Shown here: piece by piece, positions 19,482 through 29,231 of the stretch
Numbering within the stretch: position 1 is the stretch's first letter
How the letters are laid out: every line of letters starts with the position of its first letter
Assembly: GCF_001347015.1 (NCBI RefSeq)
Contig: NZ_CFGI01000005.1
Span: 122,979 to 186,978, forward strand
DNA from: Streptococcus pneumoniae
GTDB lineage: Bacteria > Bacillota > Bacilli > Lactobacillales > Streptococcaceae
DNA: 64,000 bases
Direction: 5' to 3'
Position numbers and translations under genes: made by a program
The notes under the pieces: model-generated
The model's database searches: none
What the model was told of the DNA's origin: nothing
What the model saw: only the letters and a program-made list of their open reading frames with translations

Positions 19482-21044
19482 CTATTCCCACTCAACTGTT
19501 GCAGGTGGTTTACTTGTAATATCGTAGACGATACGGTTAACGTGATCCACTTCGTTTACGATACGTACTGAGATTTTTTGAAGGACTTCCCAAGGAATTT
19601 TGGCAAAGTCAGCAGTCATACCATCGATAGAAGTGATAGCACGGATTGCAATCGTGTAGTCATATGTACGACCGTCACCCATAACACCAACTGAACGAAC
19701 GCCTGTGTTAACTGTGAAGTATTGCCAGATATCACGGTCAAGTCCAGCTTTGGCAATTTCCTCACGCAGGATAGCGTCTGACTCACGAACTGTTTCTAGT
19801 TTTTCCTCAGTGATTTCTCCCATGACACGGATAGCAAGTCCTGGTCCTGGGAATGGTTGGCGCCATACGATATGGTCTGGCATACCAAGCTCTGTACCAA
19901 GGGCACGAACTTCGTCTTTATAGAGAGTGTTGAGTGGTTCGATCAATTCAAACTGCATGTCTTCTGGAAGACCACCCACGTTGTGGTGTGACTTGATAGT
20001 TTGAGCTGTATCTGTACCAGACTCGATAACGTCTGTATATAAGGTACCTTGAGCAAGGAATTTCACATCTTTAAGCTTGCTTGCTTCGTCATCAAAGACA
20101 TAGACAAATTCATTTCCGATGATTTTACGTTTTTGCTCAGGATCCGAAACTCCTGCAAGCTTATCAAGGAAACGTTTTGCAGCGTCTGCTTTGACGATAT
20201 TCAAACCAAACTTACCACCAAGCATGTCCATAACTTGATCAGCTTCACCTTTACGAAGAAGACCATGATCCACAAAAATACAGATCAATTGATCGCCAAT
20301 TGCTTTCTGAAGAAGAACCCCAACAACTGAAGAGTCAACTCCACCTGATAGGCCAAGAAGGACACGTTTATCTCCAACTGTTTCACGGATTTTTTGGATC
20401 TGCATGTCAATAAAGTTATCCATTGACCAGTCGCCTTTAGCCTTACAGATGTTAAGGGCAAAGTTACGAAGGATGTCATTACCGTATACAGAGTGACGAA
20501 CTTCTGGGTGGAATTGGATACCGTAAATGTGTTTATCTGGGTTTTCGATGGCTGCGTATGGGCAGTCAGCTGAAGTTCCTGTACGAACAAAGTCAGAAGG
20601 AATCTCAGTAACTGCATCACCATGGCTCATCAAAACAGTCTGCTCGTCTGGTGTTGATTCAAAAAGAGCTGATGGTGTGTGAGTAAGAGTTGATTGACCG
20701 TATTCACGATTCCCAGCGTCACCTGCAGGAACAACTTTTCCTCCAAGTTTATGGGTCAATAACTGCATACCATAACAAATTCCCAAAATAGGAATTCCGA
20801 GTTCGAAGATTTCTGGGTCAATATCGAATGAACCATCTTCGTATACAGAATTTGGACCACCTGAAAGGATAATTCCTACAGGGTTGATTTCACGAACTTC
20901 AGCAGCTGAAATTTTATGGCTCTTTAGTTCTGAAAAAACACCAATCTCACGGATACGGCGTGAAATCAGCTGGTTGTACTGGCTACCATAGTCCAATACG
21001 ATGATTTTTTCGACATCTTTCAAATCAGTTGAAATGTTACTCAT
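19482..21044 (-). CDS. guaA: GMP synthase (glutamine-hydrolysing)
   Basis: GuaA aminates XMP to GMP. The 520-aa protein has an N-terminal class I amidotransferase domain (nucleophile in [11 protein letters not shown], His-Glu in [10 protein letters not shown]), an ATP pyrophosphatase domain ([17 protein letters not shown]), and the C-terminal dimerisation domain ending in [10 protein letters not shown]. The length is as expected. It is a single gene, divergent from the GntR regulator, with about 140 bp between them. Confidence 0.98.
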   Translation of the reverse strand: MSNISTDLKDVEKIIVLDYGSQYNQLISRRIREIGVFSELKSHKISAAEVREINPVGIILSGGPNSVYEDGSFDIDPEIFELGIPILGICYGMQLLTHKLGGKVVPAGDAGNREYGQSTLTHTPSALFESTPDEQTVLMSHGDAVTEIPSDFVRTGTSADCPYAAIENPDKHIYGIQFHPEVRHSVYGNDILRNFALNICKAKGDWSMDNFIDMQIQKIRETVGDKRVLLGLSGGVDSSVVGVLLQKAIGDQLICIFVDHGLLRKGEADQVMDMLGGKFGLNIVKADAAKRFLDKLAGVSDPEQKRKIIGNEFVYVFDDEASKLKDVKFLAQGTLYTDVIESGTDTAQTIKSHHNVGGLPEDMQFELIEPLNTLYKDEVRALGTELGMPDHIVWRQPFPGPGLAIRVMGEITEEKLETVRESDAILREEIAKAGLDRDIWQYFTVNTGVRSVGVMGDGRTYDYTIAIRAITSIDGMTADFAKIPWEVLQKISVRIVNEVDHVNRIVYDITSKPPATVEWE

Positions 21045-21184
21045 CTTTTTCCTTTCTCAAAAGAAATATCTTTTCCAATATTCTATCACAAATAAGACCT
21101 AATTACCAACTAAACAAGGCGAAGTTTGACTTTTTCTAGTTTATTAGGGTACAATAGAGAAAAGATAGAAATGAAGTGAAAAAT

Positions 21185-21883
21185 ATGCTACCCGCTTATA
21201 TGAAAATCCATGATCAGATTAAAAAGGATATTGACGAACATCGTTGGGCTATTGGTGAGAGGCTTCCTAGTGAACGAGACTTAGCAGAGCAGTTTGCAGT
21301 CAGCCGCATGACCCTCCGCCAAGCCGTATCTCTATTAGTCGAAGAAGGTGTTTTAGAGCGTCGTGTAGGAAGCGGCACTTTTGTTTCCAGTACACGTGTA
21401 CAGGAAAAGATGCGAGGGACAACCAGTTTTACTGAAATTGTCAAATCCCAAGGCAAAGTTCCCTCTAGCCAGCTCATTTCCTATAGAAAAACCATTCCCA
21501 ACGAGCAGGAGGTTGCCAAGCTAGGTATTTCTCCAACGGAGAATATTATCCGAATGGAGCGGGTCCGCTATGCCGACAAAGTTCCTCTGGTTTATGAAGT
21601 TGCTTCTATTCCTGAAAAATTCATTAAGGATTTTAAAAAAGAAGAAATCACCAGTCATTTCTTCCAAACCTTGCAAAAACATGGCTATCGTATCGGCAAA
21701 TCTCAACAGACCATTTATGCTCGCCTTGCTAAAGAAAAAATTGCCCACTATTTGGAAGTTGAAAAAGGACATGCTATTCTTGGTTTAACTCAGGTTTCTT
21801 ACCTAGAAGATGGAACAGCATTTGAATACGTAAAAAGTCAGTATGTAGGCGAACGTTTTGAATTTTATCTTGAAAACAATTAA
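21185..21883 (+). CDS. nagR: GntR-family transcriptional regulator, NagR/YvoA-like
   Basis: This is a 232-residue protein. The N-terminal winged helix carries the GntR signature (GERLPSERDLAEQFAVSRMT); the rest is a UTRA effector domain (LGLTQVSYLEDGTAFEYVKS). NagR/YvoA proteins of this class bind glucosamine-6-phosphate or GlcNAc-6-phosphate and repress nag genes. A dre-like operator sits in front of nagB in this window, which supports the assignment. The ATG at 21185 begins MLPAYMKIHDQIKKDI; a GTG start 9 bp upstream is also possible, and the Shine-Dalgarno match is weak. The TAA stop lies within the edge of a BOX element. Confidence 0.82.
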   Translation: MLPAYMKIHDQIKKDIDEHRWAIGERLPSERDLAEQFAVSRMTLRQAVSLLVEEGVLERRVGSGTFVSSTRVQEKMRGTTSFTEIVKSQGKVPSSQLISYRKTIPNEQEVAKLGISPTENIIRMERVRYADKVPLVYEVASIPEKFIKDFKKEEITSHFFQTLQKHGYRIGKSQQTIYARLAKEKIAHYLEVEKGHAILGLTQVSYLEDGTAFEYVKSQYVGERFEFYLENN

Positions 21884-21988
21884 TACTCTTCGAAAATCAA
21901 ATTCAAACTGCGTCAACGTCGCCTTGCCGTACTCAAGTACAGCCTGTGGCTAGTTTCCTAGTTTGCTCTTTGATTTTCATTGAGTATA
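21882..21988. repeat. short BOX element lacking boxB
   Basis: It runs from the boxA start TAATACTCTTCGAAAATCAA through GCGTCAACGTCGCCTTGCCG, and passes directly into the boxC end GTTTGCTCTTTGATTTTCAT, about 107 bp in all. Its left edge overlaps the stop codon of the GntR gene. Confidence 0.88.
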
Positions 21989-22000
21989 AAATACTACGCA

Positions 22001-22028
22001 AAAACTCTCTGTCACGGACAAAGAGTCT
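22001..22028 (-). terminator. terminator of the EamA-serine hydrolase-cppA group
   Basis: On the minus strand ACTCTTTGTC-CGT-GACAGAGAGT with a short T run follows the stop at 22031. Confidence 0.65.
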
Positions 22029-22030
22029 TT

Positions 22031-22927
22031 TTATTTTTCTAAGAGTAAATCTTTCAAAGAAATCAGAGTTACAGCAAACAATATCATTGCCATACCAAGA
22101 AAATCAATGGGATAAAATTGTTCATTCATGATTAGAAAGGCAAAGAAAACTGCCGATATTGGCTCAATTGAAGCCAACAAGCTTGACTTGACCGGTCCTA
22201 TCAGACTGGCTCCTTTTAGAAAGGCTGTATAGGCAAAGACAGTCCCGACAAGGATAATGCCTGCAAACGCAAGGAGAAAATCAAGACTAGTCGGTATATT
22301 GGCCTGTAGAACCCCTGTAAAAGGAAGGGCGACCAAACCAGCTATGACCATTCCCACACCAATGACCAAACTGCTCCCCCACTTCTTAATCAAGGCTATG
22401 GGCAAAATGATATAAAGTGCGTAAGTCAGAGCAGAAAAGAGCCCCCAGAATAAACCAGAAGGTGTAATAGATAACTGGTCCAACTGCCCATGTGTTGCGA
22501 TCAGGAAGGTTCCTCCGATGGCTAATATGATAGAAACAATCTCTCCCAGTGTCGGCGCCACCTTATCCTTGATACAGCTATAAATCAAAATCCCGACAGG
22601 ACAAACATACTGAAGCACTGTTGCAGTACCTGCATTGGTCTCCTGAATAGCAGTTAGATAGGCGAATTGATTGAGGAATAGACCAATTAGGGCAAAAATA
22701 AGAAGAGACAGCAAACTCTTTCTATCCGTTAAAAAGGCCAGCATTTTATCTTTTGCAGTGGCATAAGCCAAGAGCATGAGAATTCCACCAGCGATTAAAA
22801 GACGCAAGTTGGTCAAAACCAGAGCCGAAATTCCGTGCACCATCAGGTATTGGCCACTCGTTCCTGACAAGCCCCAAGCAATCCCAGCCACAACTGTTAA
22901 TAGAGTCCCTTTTAAACTATTTGACAT
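22031..22927 (-). CDS. EamA/DMT-family transporter
   Basis: This is a 298-residue, very hydrophobic protein with about ten membrane segments in two similar halves, the usual EamA layout. The start GTLLTVVAGIAWGLSGTSGQ and the IEPISAVFFAFLIMNEQF segment in the second half are typical of drug/metabolite exporters. The substrate is unknown. It starts 8 bp after the serine hydrolase stop, so it is probably the last gene of that operon. Confidence 0.9.
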   Translation of the reverse strand: MSNSLKGTLLTVVAGIAWGLSGTSGQYLMVHGISALVLTNLRLLIAGGILMLLAYATAKDKMLAFLTDRKSLLSLLIFALIGLFLNQFAYLTAIQETNAGTATVLQYVCPVGILIYSCIKDKVAPTLGEIVSIILAIGGTFLIATHGQLDQLSITPSGLFWGLFSALTYALYIILPIALIKKWGSSLVIGVGMVIAGLVALPFTGVLQANIPTSLDFLLAFAGIILVGTVFAYTAFLKGASLIGPVKSSLLASIEPISAVFFAFLIMNEQFYPIDFLGMAMILFAVTLISLKDLLLEK

Positions 22928-22935
22928 GTCTCTCC

Positions 22936-23871
22936 TTACTCTTCTTTACGAATCAAGTCCATTACTTGATTGCGGTCTACAATCCATTGAGCCCTCTCAT
23001 CCTTTTCATAGGTACGATTCGATAGGAAAATGGCCGCTTCTTGCTTCTGACGATTCCACATGATAAAGGTACCTGTATAGCCCGTATGGTCTAGCCAATC
23101 TCCCTCCAAATTCCATGCTAAAGAACGTTCCTTGTCATCCAAAGGAGAAAAATTTTGACTCAAATCTCTTGCAAAATCATCTGCTAAATAGTGTTCTAAA
23201 AAAATTTGTAAATCCTTTACAGTCGAAAATAAACCAGCACTACCAGCATGTATGCCCAAGAGACGAGCCTTGGGATCATGTACCAGACCTGCCTCGACAC
23301 CTCTGACAGTTGGAACAGCAAGCTCAACAGGACCAAACTGGGTTTCCGTCATTCTCCAAGGTTTCCAGACTTGATCCTTTAAAATCACATTCAAGTCTTG
23401 ATTAAAAATTCTTTCCAAAATAAAGCCCAACAGCAAAAAATGAACATCCGAATAAAGAAAGGCTGGCTGACTTCGTCTCTTGAGATGAAACATAGCTTCC
23501 TTTAATTCTGAGGCTGTTAAAAGATCACGATTAGGAATAAACGGATCAAGATCTGTAGCGTGAGTTAAGAGCTGACGAATAGTGATGTCTGGATAATCAC
23601 TCTCAGCTAAAAAATCTGTTACTGGTCTGTCAATATCTAATTGACCTTTTTCCCACAAAAAAGTAAAAACGGTGCCAACGCCAACAACTTTGCTGACACT
23701 AGCTAGGTCATAAACTAGTCCTGCCTCAGTCTGCAAGCCACGCTCTGGGTCACTCTGGCCTGAATAGAACTCTATCCATTGATTGTCCTTAAAATATGCA
23801 AAAGAGGCTCCGGGATAAATCCCTGCCTCGATTTGTTCATCTATCTTTTTAATAATCTTGGTCCACTTCAT
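22936..23871 (-). CDS. serine hydrolase of the beta-lactamase/DD-peptidase fold
   Basis: This is a 311-residue protein without a signal peptide. The active-site SxxK is seen as SVSK in YDLASVSKVVGVGTVF. The second motif is YSD in place of YxN (FLYSDVHFLLLGFI), and the third is HTG (LDHTGYTGTFIMW), a form common in class C-like esterases. Cytoplasmic members act as esterases or peptidases rather than resistance enzymes; the substrate is unknown. It overlaps cppA by 4 bp and is followed at 8 bp by the EamA gene. Confidence 0.85.
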   Translation of the reverse strand: MKWTKIIKKIDEQIEAGIYPGASFAYFKDNQWIEFYSGQSDPERGLQTEAGLVYDLASVSKVVGVGTVFTFLWEKGQLDIDRPVTDFLAESDYPDITIRQLLTHATDLDPFIPNRDLLTASELKEAMFHLKRRSQPAFLYSDVHFLLLGFILERIFNQDLNVILKDQVWKPWRMTETQFGPVELAVPTVRGVEAGLVHDPKARLLGIHAGSAGLFSTVKDLQIFLEHYLADDFARDLSQNFSPLDDKERSLAWNLEGDWLDHTGYTGTFIMWNRQKQEAAIFLSNRTYEKDERAQWIVDRNQVMDLIRKEE

Positions 23872-24593
23872 ACTTCTTCAAACCACAATTCAACATTATT
23901 TCTATCTTTACCAAGGAAGAATTTTTCAGACTTAGGAATAAAATATTCGGTAGACTCAAACTTCTGGCGCAGACTTGCTATATCTAGTTCATTGACCAAG
24001 AACTTGAGCATAGATAAGTCCCAAGTAACCGTATTATCCACAGTCAAATCTTGCCCCTGAGCTGGTATAAAATCAAGTGATGGCACAATCTCAGATAGTT
24101 CCAAGAAACTATCTACATCCGTTGGGAGGTGTAATTCCATAGAAATTTCAAATTTACTTAAAGAAATTGACTCCAGATCTGTTTGAAATTCTGGCTTTTC
24201 TCCTACTTCTACTAGACTTGCTCTGTCATCTTCCGCATGAATCAAAATCAAATCATCTTCTGGTGAAAAAATTTCAAAAGCGTAGCCATTTTGCCCCTTA
24301 TATAATTGATGAATCGAATCTGTTTTAGATAAGAGTCCTTCGATTTCCAAGGGATTTTCCACCTTGATAATCAATCTAGCCAGTTTTTTTCGTCCCTCTA
24401 CCTTACGAGTACGCATACTTGGAGCTTCTTCTAAAACCAGCTTCTCAAGACCTGTTTGATCACCTAGTGATAGAAAGGCTGACTCCTCTAACAAGGCCTT
24501 CATTCCAAGGGTTTCAATATAAAATGTTTCATTTAATTTTCTATTATTAACTTTTAAAGTAGGAATAATCCGTACAATCTGATTTACATTCAT
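23868..24593 (-). CDS. cppA: CppA family protein
   Basis: This is a 241-residue protein beginning MNVNQIVRIIPTLKVNNRKL, with a glyoxalase/VOC-like fold in the N-terminal part (FYIETLGMKALLEES) and the CppA C-terminal domain (GKDRNNVELWFEEV). In pneumococcus CppA was named as a C3-degrading proteinase, but no protease motif is visible and the fold suggests a metabolic or binding role. GGAGG lies directly upstream of the ATG at 24593; a longer ORF would contain that site. It is coupled to the serine hydrolase by a 4-bp overlap. Confidence 0.88.
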   Translation of the reverse strand: MNVNQIVRIIPTLKVNNRKLNETFYIETLGMKALLEESAFLSLGDQTGLEKLVLEEAPSMRTRKVEGRKKLARLIIKVENPLEIEGLLSKTDSIHQLYKGQNGYAFEIFSPEDDLILIHAEDDRASLVEVGEKPEFQTDLESISLSKFEISMELHLPTDVDSFLELSEIVPSLDFIPAQGQDLTVDNTVTWDLSMLKFLVNELDIASLRQKFESTEYFIPKSEKFFLGKDRNNVELWFEEV

Positions 24594-24676
24594 AAATTCC
24601 TCCGTCACTTTTTATTTTAAAGGATTTTAGAATTTTTTACAAGATATTATGCTCAAATTTAACATTATTTAGCTAT

Positions 24677-25312
24677 TTAGTAAAGATAATCTTTCAAAGC
24701 TTTGGTCAAAACCTGATAACCAGAAACACTGAGGTGCAATCCATCAGTAGTATAGTCTTTTTTGAGTTGGCCTACTTTATATGTCAAACTATCAAACACT
24801 GGCACAAATTCCACCTGCATATAGGTAGAAGCAAGCTCTTGATAGGCTTGATTCCATTTCTGAATTTTTTCATTCGTACGGATATAGACTGTCTGCTTGT
24901 ACTCCTCTCCCTCATTGACTGGCAAAATGGAAAGCAATTTTATCTCTGTCAGTGGATAATCACGAGCAATAGACTGTATGATAGCTTCGAGGTTATTGAG
25001 AGTCTCATTCACAGGCACATCTTTTCCGATATCATTTGTTCCAATCAGAAGGACAATTTTATCTACTGCCCCACCGTACAGATGCGCATCGAGGTTATCA
25101 AGTAACAGCCCTGTCTGATAACCTCGAATGCCTCGATTGACAATTGTCTTTGAAGTCCCAAACAACTCCTGCAGAGGATAATATTCGACAATGGAATCCC
25201 CAATAAAGAGAATATCGGGCTCTACAATGGAAACCTGATTTAAGTGACGGTATTTGGTTTGGATTTTTTCTTGTTCCTTTAGTAACCAATTTTCTAATAA
25301 CTGTACTGCCAC
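24677..25312 (-). CDS. SGNH/GDSL hydrolase
   Basis: This is a 211-residue protein. Block I is FIGDSIVEYYPLQ (catalytic Ser), block III is LLIGTNDIGKDV (oxyanion-hole Asn), and block V is TTDGLHLSVSGYQ (catalytic Asp and His). There is no signal peptide. These enzymes are esterases, lipases or deacetylases, and the substrate is not predictable here. The start lies one base after the stop of the HAD hydrolase gene, so the two are co-translated. Confidence 0.92.
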   Translation of the reverse strand: MAVQLLENWLLKEQEKIQTKYRHLNQVSIVEPDILFIGDSIVEYYPLQELFGTSKTIVNRGIRGYQTGLLLDNLDAHLYGGAVDKIVLLIGTNDIGKDVPVNETLNNLEAIIQSIARDYPLTEIKLLSILPVNEGEEYKQTVYIRTNEKIQKWNQAYQELASTYMQVEFVPVFDSLTYKVGQLKKDYTTDGLHLSVSGYQVLTKALKDYLY

Positions 25313-25313
25313 T

Positions 25314-26141
25314 TCATTCTCCTTTTTCTAACCAGTTTTCCAAGACTTGATAAACTCCTCCTTGGCTGTTAGCTGGTGCTAAAGCAGTCGCCACAGCTTT
25401 GGCCTTGTCATCAGCATTTTCCATCGCATAGGCAATTCCAGCCATTTCAAGCATTTCAATATCATTTTCACTGTCGCCAAAAGCCATGATTTGTTGGGCT
25501 TTCAAGTCCCAACGCTTGAGTAATTCTTCCAAGCCCCATGCTTTATGAATTCCAGCTTGGAGGATATCAATGCAACCATAGCCACTCGATACAGCACGAA
25601 CACGGCCATCAAAGAGGTCATTGATTTCTTCCAATACCGAATTCAAACGTTCCTCACCAACAACCATACTCATCTTGAGCACACCACCAAAGAGGTCAGA
25701 GGTTAACTCGTCCACAAATTGCATCCGTTGGTAGAATTTTTCAATCATTTCTGGAGTCATAAAACTTTCAAGGTCTGTAAAAATGGTACCTTCCTTGACG
25801 AAACCACCCTTCATCCCCGTTACAACAAACTGGTCCTGACACGCTCGACCCTTGAAATAAGCCAAAGCCTTGTCAACAATGGCATCATCCCAAGTCTGAG
25901 CCTGAATCAGTTCATTGTTTTCAAAAATACGAGCACCGTTGGCAACCACCAGAACCACTCGATCGACCAAGTGCTCCAGTAGTTGCCTCATGCGGTGAAT
26001 TTCATTACCCGTCGCGATAACAAAACGAATGCCCCTTTGATCCAACTGATCTAAAATCTTTTCCAAGCGTGGGAGATCCAGCTGGCCTCTAGCATCCAGC
26101 AAGGTCCCATCCATATCTGTCGCAATTACTTTAATCGTCAT
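25314..26141 (-). CDS. Cof-type HAD-IIB phosphatase
   Basis: This is a 275-residue protein. Motif I is IATDMDGTLLDARG, motif II is VIATGNEIHRM, and motif IV is MAFGDSENDIEMLEMAG. The large cap between motifs II and III is of the C2 type. Such enzymes dephosphorylate sugar phosphates, flavin precursors or PLP; specificity is unknown. It lies 21 bp downstream of the capA-like gene and one base upstream of the SGNH gene. Confidence 0.94.
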   Translation of the reverse strand: MTIKVIATDMDGTLLDARGQLDLPRLEKILDQLDQRGIRFVIATGNEIHRMRQLLEHLVDRVVLVVANGARIFENNELIQAQTWDDAIVDKALAYFKGRACQDQFVVTGMKGGFVKEGTIFTDLESFMTPEMIEKFYQRMQFVDELTSDLFGGVLKMSMVVGEERLNSVLEEINDLFDGRVRAVSSGYGCIDILQAGIHKAWGLEELLKRWDLKAQQIMAFGDSENDIEMLEMAGIAYAMENADDKAKAVATALAPANSQGGVYQVLENWLEKGE

Positions 26142-26162
26142 TTACTTTCCTCTGGATTCAAA

Positions 26163-27482
26163 CTAATCCCACTTCAATCCCACATGTTCGTTCATTTCTT
26201 TATAGGCTGTATCAATTCGTTCCTTAGTCGCTTCATCTAACTGGTCACGATGACTGCCACCCTCGATAAAATCTTCCAAGATATAGGTTTGATAATGATA
26301 TAAAGGATAGCCTTCTGGTGAAAAAGTTCCCTTTGGTGTTCGATTGACCCAAGTAGGATGAGCTTTAGCTGTTCCGATAGTTGTTTTTCCATCCTTCTTC
26401 TTAATGGTCACGTCCATGAGAACGCCACGTTCAGTCCACTTAGCATTTTCTTCATCTCCCATAGATTCAATTCGTTGATTGGAAATGAAGTTCCCCATTG
26501 AATAGATAATGAGTTTCTTTTCTCCATCTTTTTCAACCGTTTCAGATGGCTCAACTACGTGTGGATGACCTCCAAAGATAATATCCGCTCCCCAATCAAT
26601 CATCTTGTGATAAAGAGCTTTTTGTTCCTCAGTTGGTTCCAATCGATACTCAACACCCATCTGAGGCATGATAATGGTGATATCTGCTTCCTTTTCAGCC
26701 CGTTCAATTTCATCCTTCATCTTATCTTCGTTTAAATCTGAAAGATAACGATTATAGTCTTCCTGAGAAATATACTGCTCAATGCCATTGAAACCATAGG
26801 AATAGGCTAACAGTGCAACCTTGATACCATTCACTTCCTTAATGACCAGCGGAGCCTGATCACGTGGCTCGTGCGTATAAACTCCGATTGGAGTGATTCC
26901 AGCTTTCTCAATAATATCAGCCGTTGAAATAACTCCCTCAATTTGCGAATCCAAAATATGATTATGAGCTAAATCCAGCACATGATAACCTGCATCCTTA
27001 ATGGCATCCATAACTTCAGCAGGAGCATTAAAGAGAGGATAACCTGCTAAATAATGATCCTTATTGATGGTTCCTTCAAAATCACCAATAGCTAAATCTG
27101 CTTGCTTGAGCCAAGGTGTCACATACTCAAAATTCTCATGAAAGTCATAGGTACCGTCTTCTTTTTTAGCTGAAAAGAAAAGTCCATCGTGGTAGAGTAA
27201 ATCTCCGTTGGCCATAATTCTAGCAGATTTTTCCTCTTCCTGCTCCTGAGACTTTTGCTTAGTCCCCTCTTGAGAAATAGTATCTCGTTTTTGACTGGTC
27301 AGAGGCATGCCTTGGAAACTTTCAAACAACAAGACCAAGCCCATTGATAAAGCAACTGCTAGCAAGAGTACCGCCACAAATCCTTTATTGCTCCACTTGC
27401 GATAACTCCTAAAAAAGTTTACCATTCCCTTCATAAAACGAAAAGTTAAACCACCCTGATTTCTATCTTGTCTTCTTTTCAT
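26163..27482 (-). CDS. CapA-family membrane-anchored metallophosphatase-like protein
   Basis: This is a 439-residue protein from the ATG at 27482, which has GGGAG 7 bp upstream; another ATG lies 6 bp before it. One membrane helix (about residues 35-55, GFVAVLLLAVALSMGLVLLF) is followed by a charged linker and an extracellular CapA/PgsA domain (MANGDLLYHDGLF, GDFEGTINKD, NHILDSQIEG, FGGHPHVVEPSE), a calcineurin-like fold. Relatives take part in poly-gamma-glutamate synthesis, but no pgsB/pgsC homologue is in the window, so a capsule role is unproven. It is the first gene of a likely six-gene run down to the EamA gene. Confidence 0.88.
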   Translation of the reverse strand: MKRRQDRNQGGLTFRFMKGMVNFFRSYRKWSNKGFVAVLLLAVALSMGLVLLFESFQGMPLTSQKRDTISQEGTKQKSQEQEEEKSARIMANGDLLYHDGLFFSAKKEDGTYDFHENFEYVTPWLKQADLAIGDFEGTINKDHYLAGYPLFNAPAEVMDAIKDAGYHVLDLAHNHILDSQIEGVISTADIIEKAGITPIGVYTHEPRDQAPLVIKEVNGIKVALLAYSYGFNGIEQYISQEDYNRYLSDLNEDKMKDEIERAEKEADITIIMPQMGVEYRLEPTEEQKALYHKMIDWGADIIFGGHPHVVEPSETVEKDGEKKLIIYSMGNFISNQRIESMGDEENAKWTERGVLMDVTIKKKDGKTTIGTAKAHPTWVNRTPKGTFSPEGYPLYHYQTYILEDFIEGGSHRDQLDEATKERIDTAYKEMNEHVGLKWD

Positions 27483-27522
27483 CTTCATTCTCCCTACTTT
27501 CTTATGCAAGCCTTTTCTTTTT

Positions 27523-27531
27523 ATTATATCA
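27523..27531 (-). promoter_or_regulatory. extended -10 promoter of the capA-like operon
   Basis: On the minus strand TGATATAAT lies about 41 bp before the ATG at 27482. Confidence 0.6.
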
Positions 27532-27555
27532 CAGATAAGGATTTCTTTCACAATT

Positions 27556-27706
27556 GATACTCTTCGAAAATCTCTTCAAACCACGTCAGCGTCGCCTTAC
27601 CGTATATATGTTACCGACTTCGTCAGTTCTATCTACAACCTCAAAGCAGTGCTTTGAGCAACCTACGGCTAGCTTCTTAGTTTGCTCTTTGATTTTCATT
27701 GAGTAT
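27556..27706. repeat. BOX element (A-B-C)
   Basis: It runs from TGATACTCTTCGAAAATCTC (boxA) through one boxB (GACTTCGTCAGTTCTATCTA) to the boxC end TTTTCATTGAGTATGAA. It lies between the divergent capA-like and def genes. Confidence 0.9.
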
Positions 27707-27807
27707 GAATTTAACTTCCTATCTATTTTCTACAAATCCTAAAGGCTGTAATACTTTCAATCCTTGTCATTTTGTGTTATCATGTAGAGGTAATGAAAGG
27801 AGAGAAA

Positions 27808-28419
27808 ATGTCTGCTATAGAACGTATTACAAAAGCTGCTCACTTAATTGATATGAACGATATTATCCGCGAAGGGAACCCAACTCTACGCGCGGTTGCT
27901 GAGGAAGTCACTTTTCCCTTGTCTGACCAAGAAATCATCCTTGGCGAAAAGATGATGCAATTCCTCAAACATTCCCAAGATCCTGTCATGGCTGAAAAAA
28001 TGGGGTTACGCGGTGGGGTTGGACTGGCTGCTCCCCAGTTGGATATCTCAAAACGCATTATCGCTGTTTTGGTGCCTAATATTGTTGAAGAAGGCGAAAC
28101 GCCAGAGGAAGCCTACGACTTACAAGCTATTATGTACAATCCCAAAATCGTCTCTCACTCTGTTCAAGACGCTGCTCTTGGTGAAGGAGAAGGTTGCCTG
28201 TCTGTTGACCGTAATGTGCCTGGCTACGTAGTTCGCCATGCTCGCGTTACTGTTGACTACTTTGACAAGGATGGAGAAAAACACCGCATCAAGCTCAAAG
28301 GCTACAACTCCATCGTTGTTCAGCATGAAATTGACCATATCAACGGAATCATGTTTTACGATCGTATCAATGAAAAAGACCCATTTGCAGTTAAAGATGG
28401 TTTACTGATTCTGGAATAA
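27808..28419 (+). CDS. def: peptide deformylase
   Basis: Def removes the formyl group from the starting Met of new proteins. The three motifs are intact: [18 protein letters not shown] and [10 protein letters not shown] (metal ligands Cys and two His). The length is 203 aa from the ATG at 27808 ([18 protein letters not shown]), which has AAAGGAGAG upstream; an earlier in-frame ATG would include that site. The insertion between motifs I and II ([13 protein letters not shown]) is typical of type 2 enzymes of Gram-positive bacteria. Confidence 0.98.
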   Translation: MSAIERITKAAHLIDMNDIIREGNPTLRAVAEEVTFPLSDQEIILGEKMMQFLKHSQDPVMAEKMGLRGGVGLAAPQLDISKRIIAVLVPNIVEEGETPEEAYDLQAIMYNPKIVSHSVQDAALGEGEGCLSVDRNVPGYVVRHARVTVDYFDKDGEKHRIKLKGYNSIVVQHEIDHINGIMFYDRINEKDPFAVKDGLLILE

Positions 28420-28448
28420 AGAAAATCCGGTTGCAAGACGGGGTTTTG

Positions 28449-28457
28449 TGTTATAAT
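28449..28457 (+). promoter_or_regulatory. extended -10 box immediately before rlmB
   Basis: TGTTATAAT ends six bases before the rlmB ATG at 28464. If it is used, the transcript would begin at or very near the start codon. A possible -35, TTGCAA, lies at 28431-28436 with a short spacer. Confidence 0.5.
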
Positions 28458-28463
28458 AGAGGC

Positions 28464-29192
28464 ATGAAAACAAATGATATTGTCTATGGCGTCCACGCCG
28501 TTACCGAAGCCCTCCTTGCAAATACTGGAAACAAACTCTACCTACAAGAAGATCTCCGAGGTAAGAATGTTGAGAAAGTCAAAGAACTGGCTACAGAAAA
28601 AAAGGTATCCATTTCTTGGACTTCAAAAAAATCCCTCTCTGAGATGACCGAAGGTGCTGTCCACCAAGGTTTTGTTCTACGAGTGTCCGAATTTGCCTAT
28701 AGCGAGCTGGATCACATCCTTGCCAAAACACGTCAAGAAGAAAATCCACTTCTATTGATTCTGGATGGTTTAACCGATCCCCATAATCTGGGTTCTATCT
28801 TGCGAACAGCCGATGCAACCAACGTTTCAGGTGTCATCATTCCCAAACACCGTGCTGTCGGTGTTACTCCTGTCGTTGCCAAAACGGCCACAGGTGCTAT
28901 TGAACACGTTCCAATTACTCGAGTAACCAATCTAAGCCAAACTCTGGACAAACTCAAGGATGAAGGTTTCTGGACCTTTGGAACAGATATGAATGGGACT
29001 CCTTGCCACAAGTGGAATACAAAAGGGAAAATCGCCCTCATCATTGGAAATGAAGGCAAAGGCATCTCTAGCAACATCAAAAAACAGGTCGATGAGATGA
29101 TTACCATTCCCATGAATGGACATGTTCAAAGTCTCAATGCCAGTGTTGCTGCAGCCATTCTCATGTACGAAGTTTTCCGAAATAGACTATAA
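28464..29192 (+). CDS. rlmB: 23S rRNA (guanosine-2'-O-)-methyltransferase, TrmH/RlmB family
   Basis: This is a 242-residue SPOUT methyltransferase. The N-terminal substrate-binding part opens MKTNDIVYGVHAVTEAL. The knot motifs are DPHNLGSILRTADA, IIGNEGKGIS and IPMNGHVQSLNASVAAAI. The family 2'-O-methylates G2251 of 23S rRNA in the peptidyl-transferase P-loop; assignment to RlmB over TrmH-like paralogues rests on the N-terminal domain. The start at 28464 is chosen because GAGG lies just before it. It lies 44 bp after def and ends at a strong terminator. Confidence 0.93.
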   Translation: MKTNDIVYGVHAVTEALLANTGNKLYLQEDLRGKNVEKVKELATEKKVSISWTSKKSLSEMTEGAVHQGFVLRVSEFAYSELDHILAKTRQEENPLLLILDGLTDPHNLGSILRTADATNVSGVIIPKHRAVGVTPVVAKTATGAIEHVPITRVTNLSQTLDKLKDEGFWTFGTDMNGTPCHKWNTKGKIALIIGNEGKGISSNIKKQVDEMITIPMNGHVQSLNASVAAAILMYEVFRNRL

Positions 29193-29194
29193 AA

Positions 29195-29227
29195 AAGTTT
29201 CCAATCAGATGACTGGAAACTTTTTTA
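29195..29227 (+). terminator. terminator of def-rlmB
   Basis: AAGTTTCCA and TGGAAACTT pair around a 10-nt loop and are followed by a T run. Confidence 0.88.
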
Positions 29228-29231
29228 TGAT

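Noticed and set aside
26163-27482. Poly-gamma-glutamate capsule locus
   Set aside because: Only the CapA/PgsA-like protein is present; the ligase and other partners are absent from the window.
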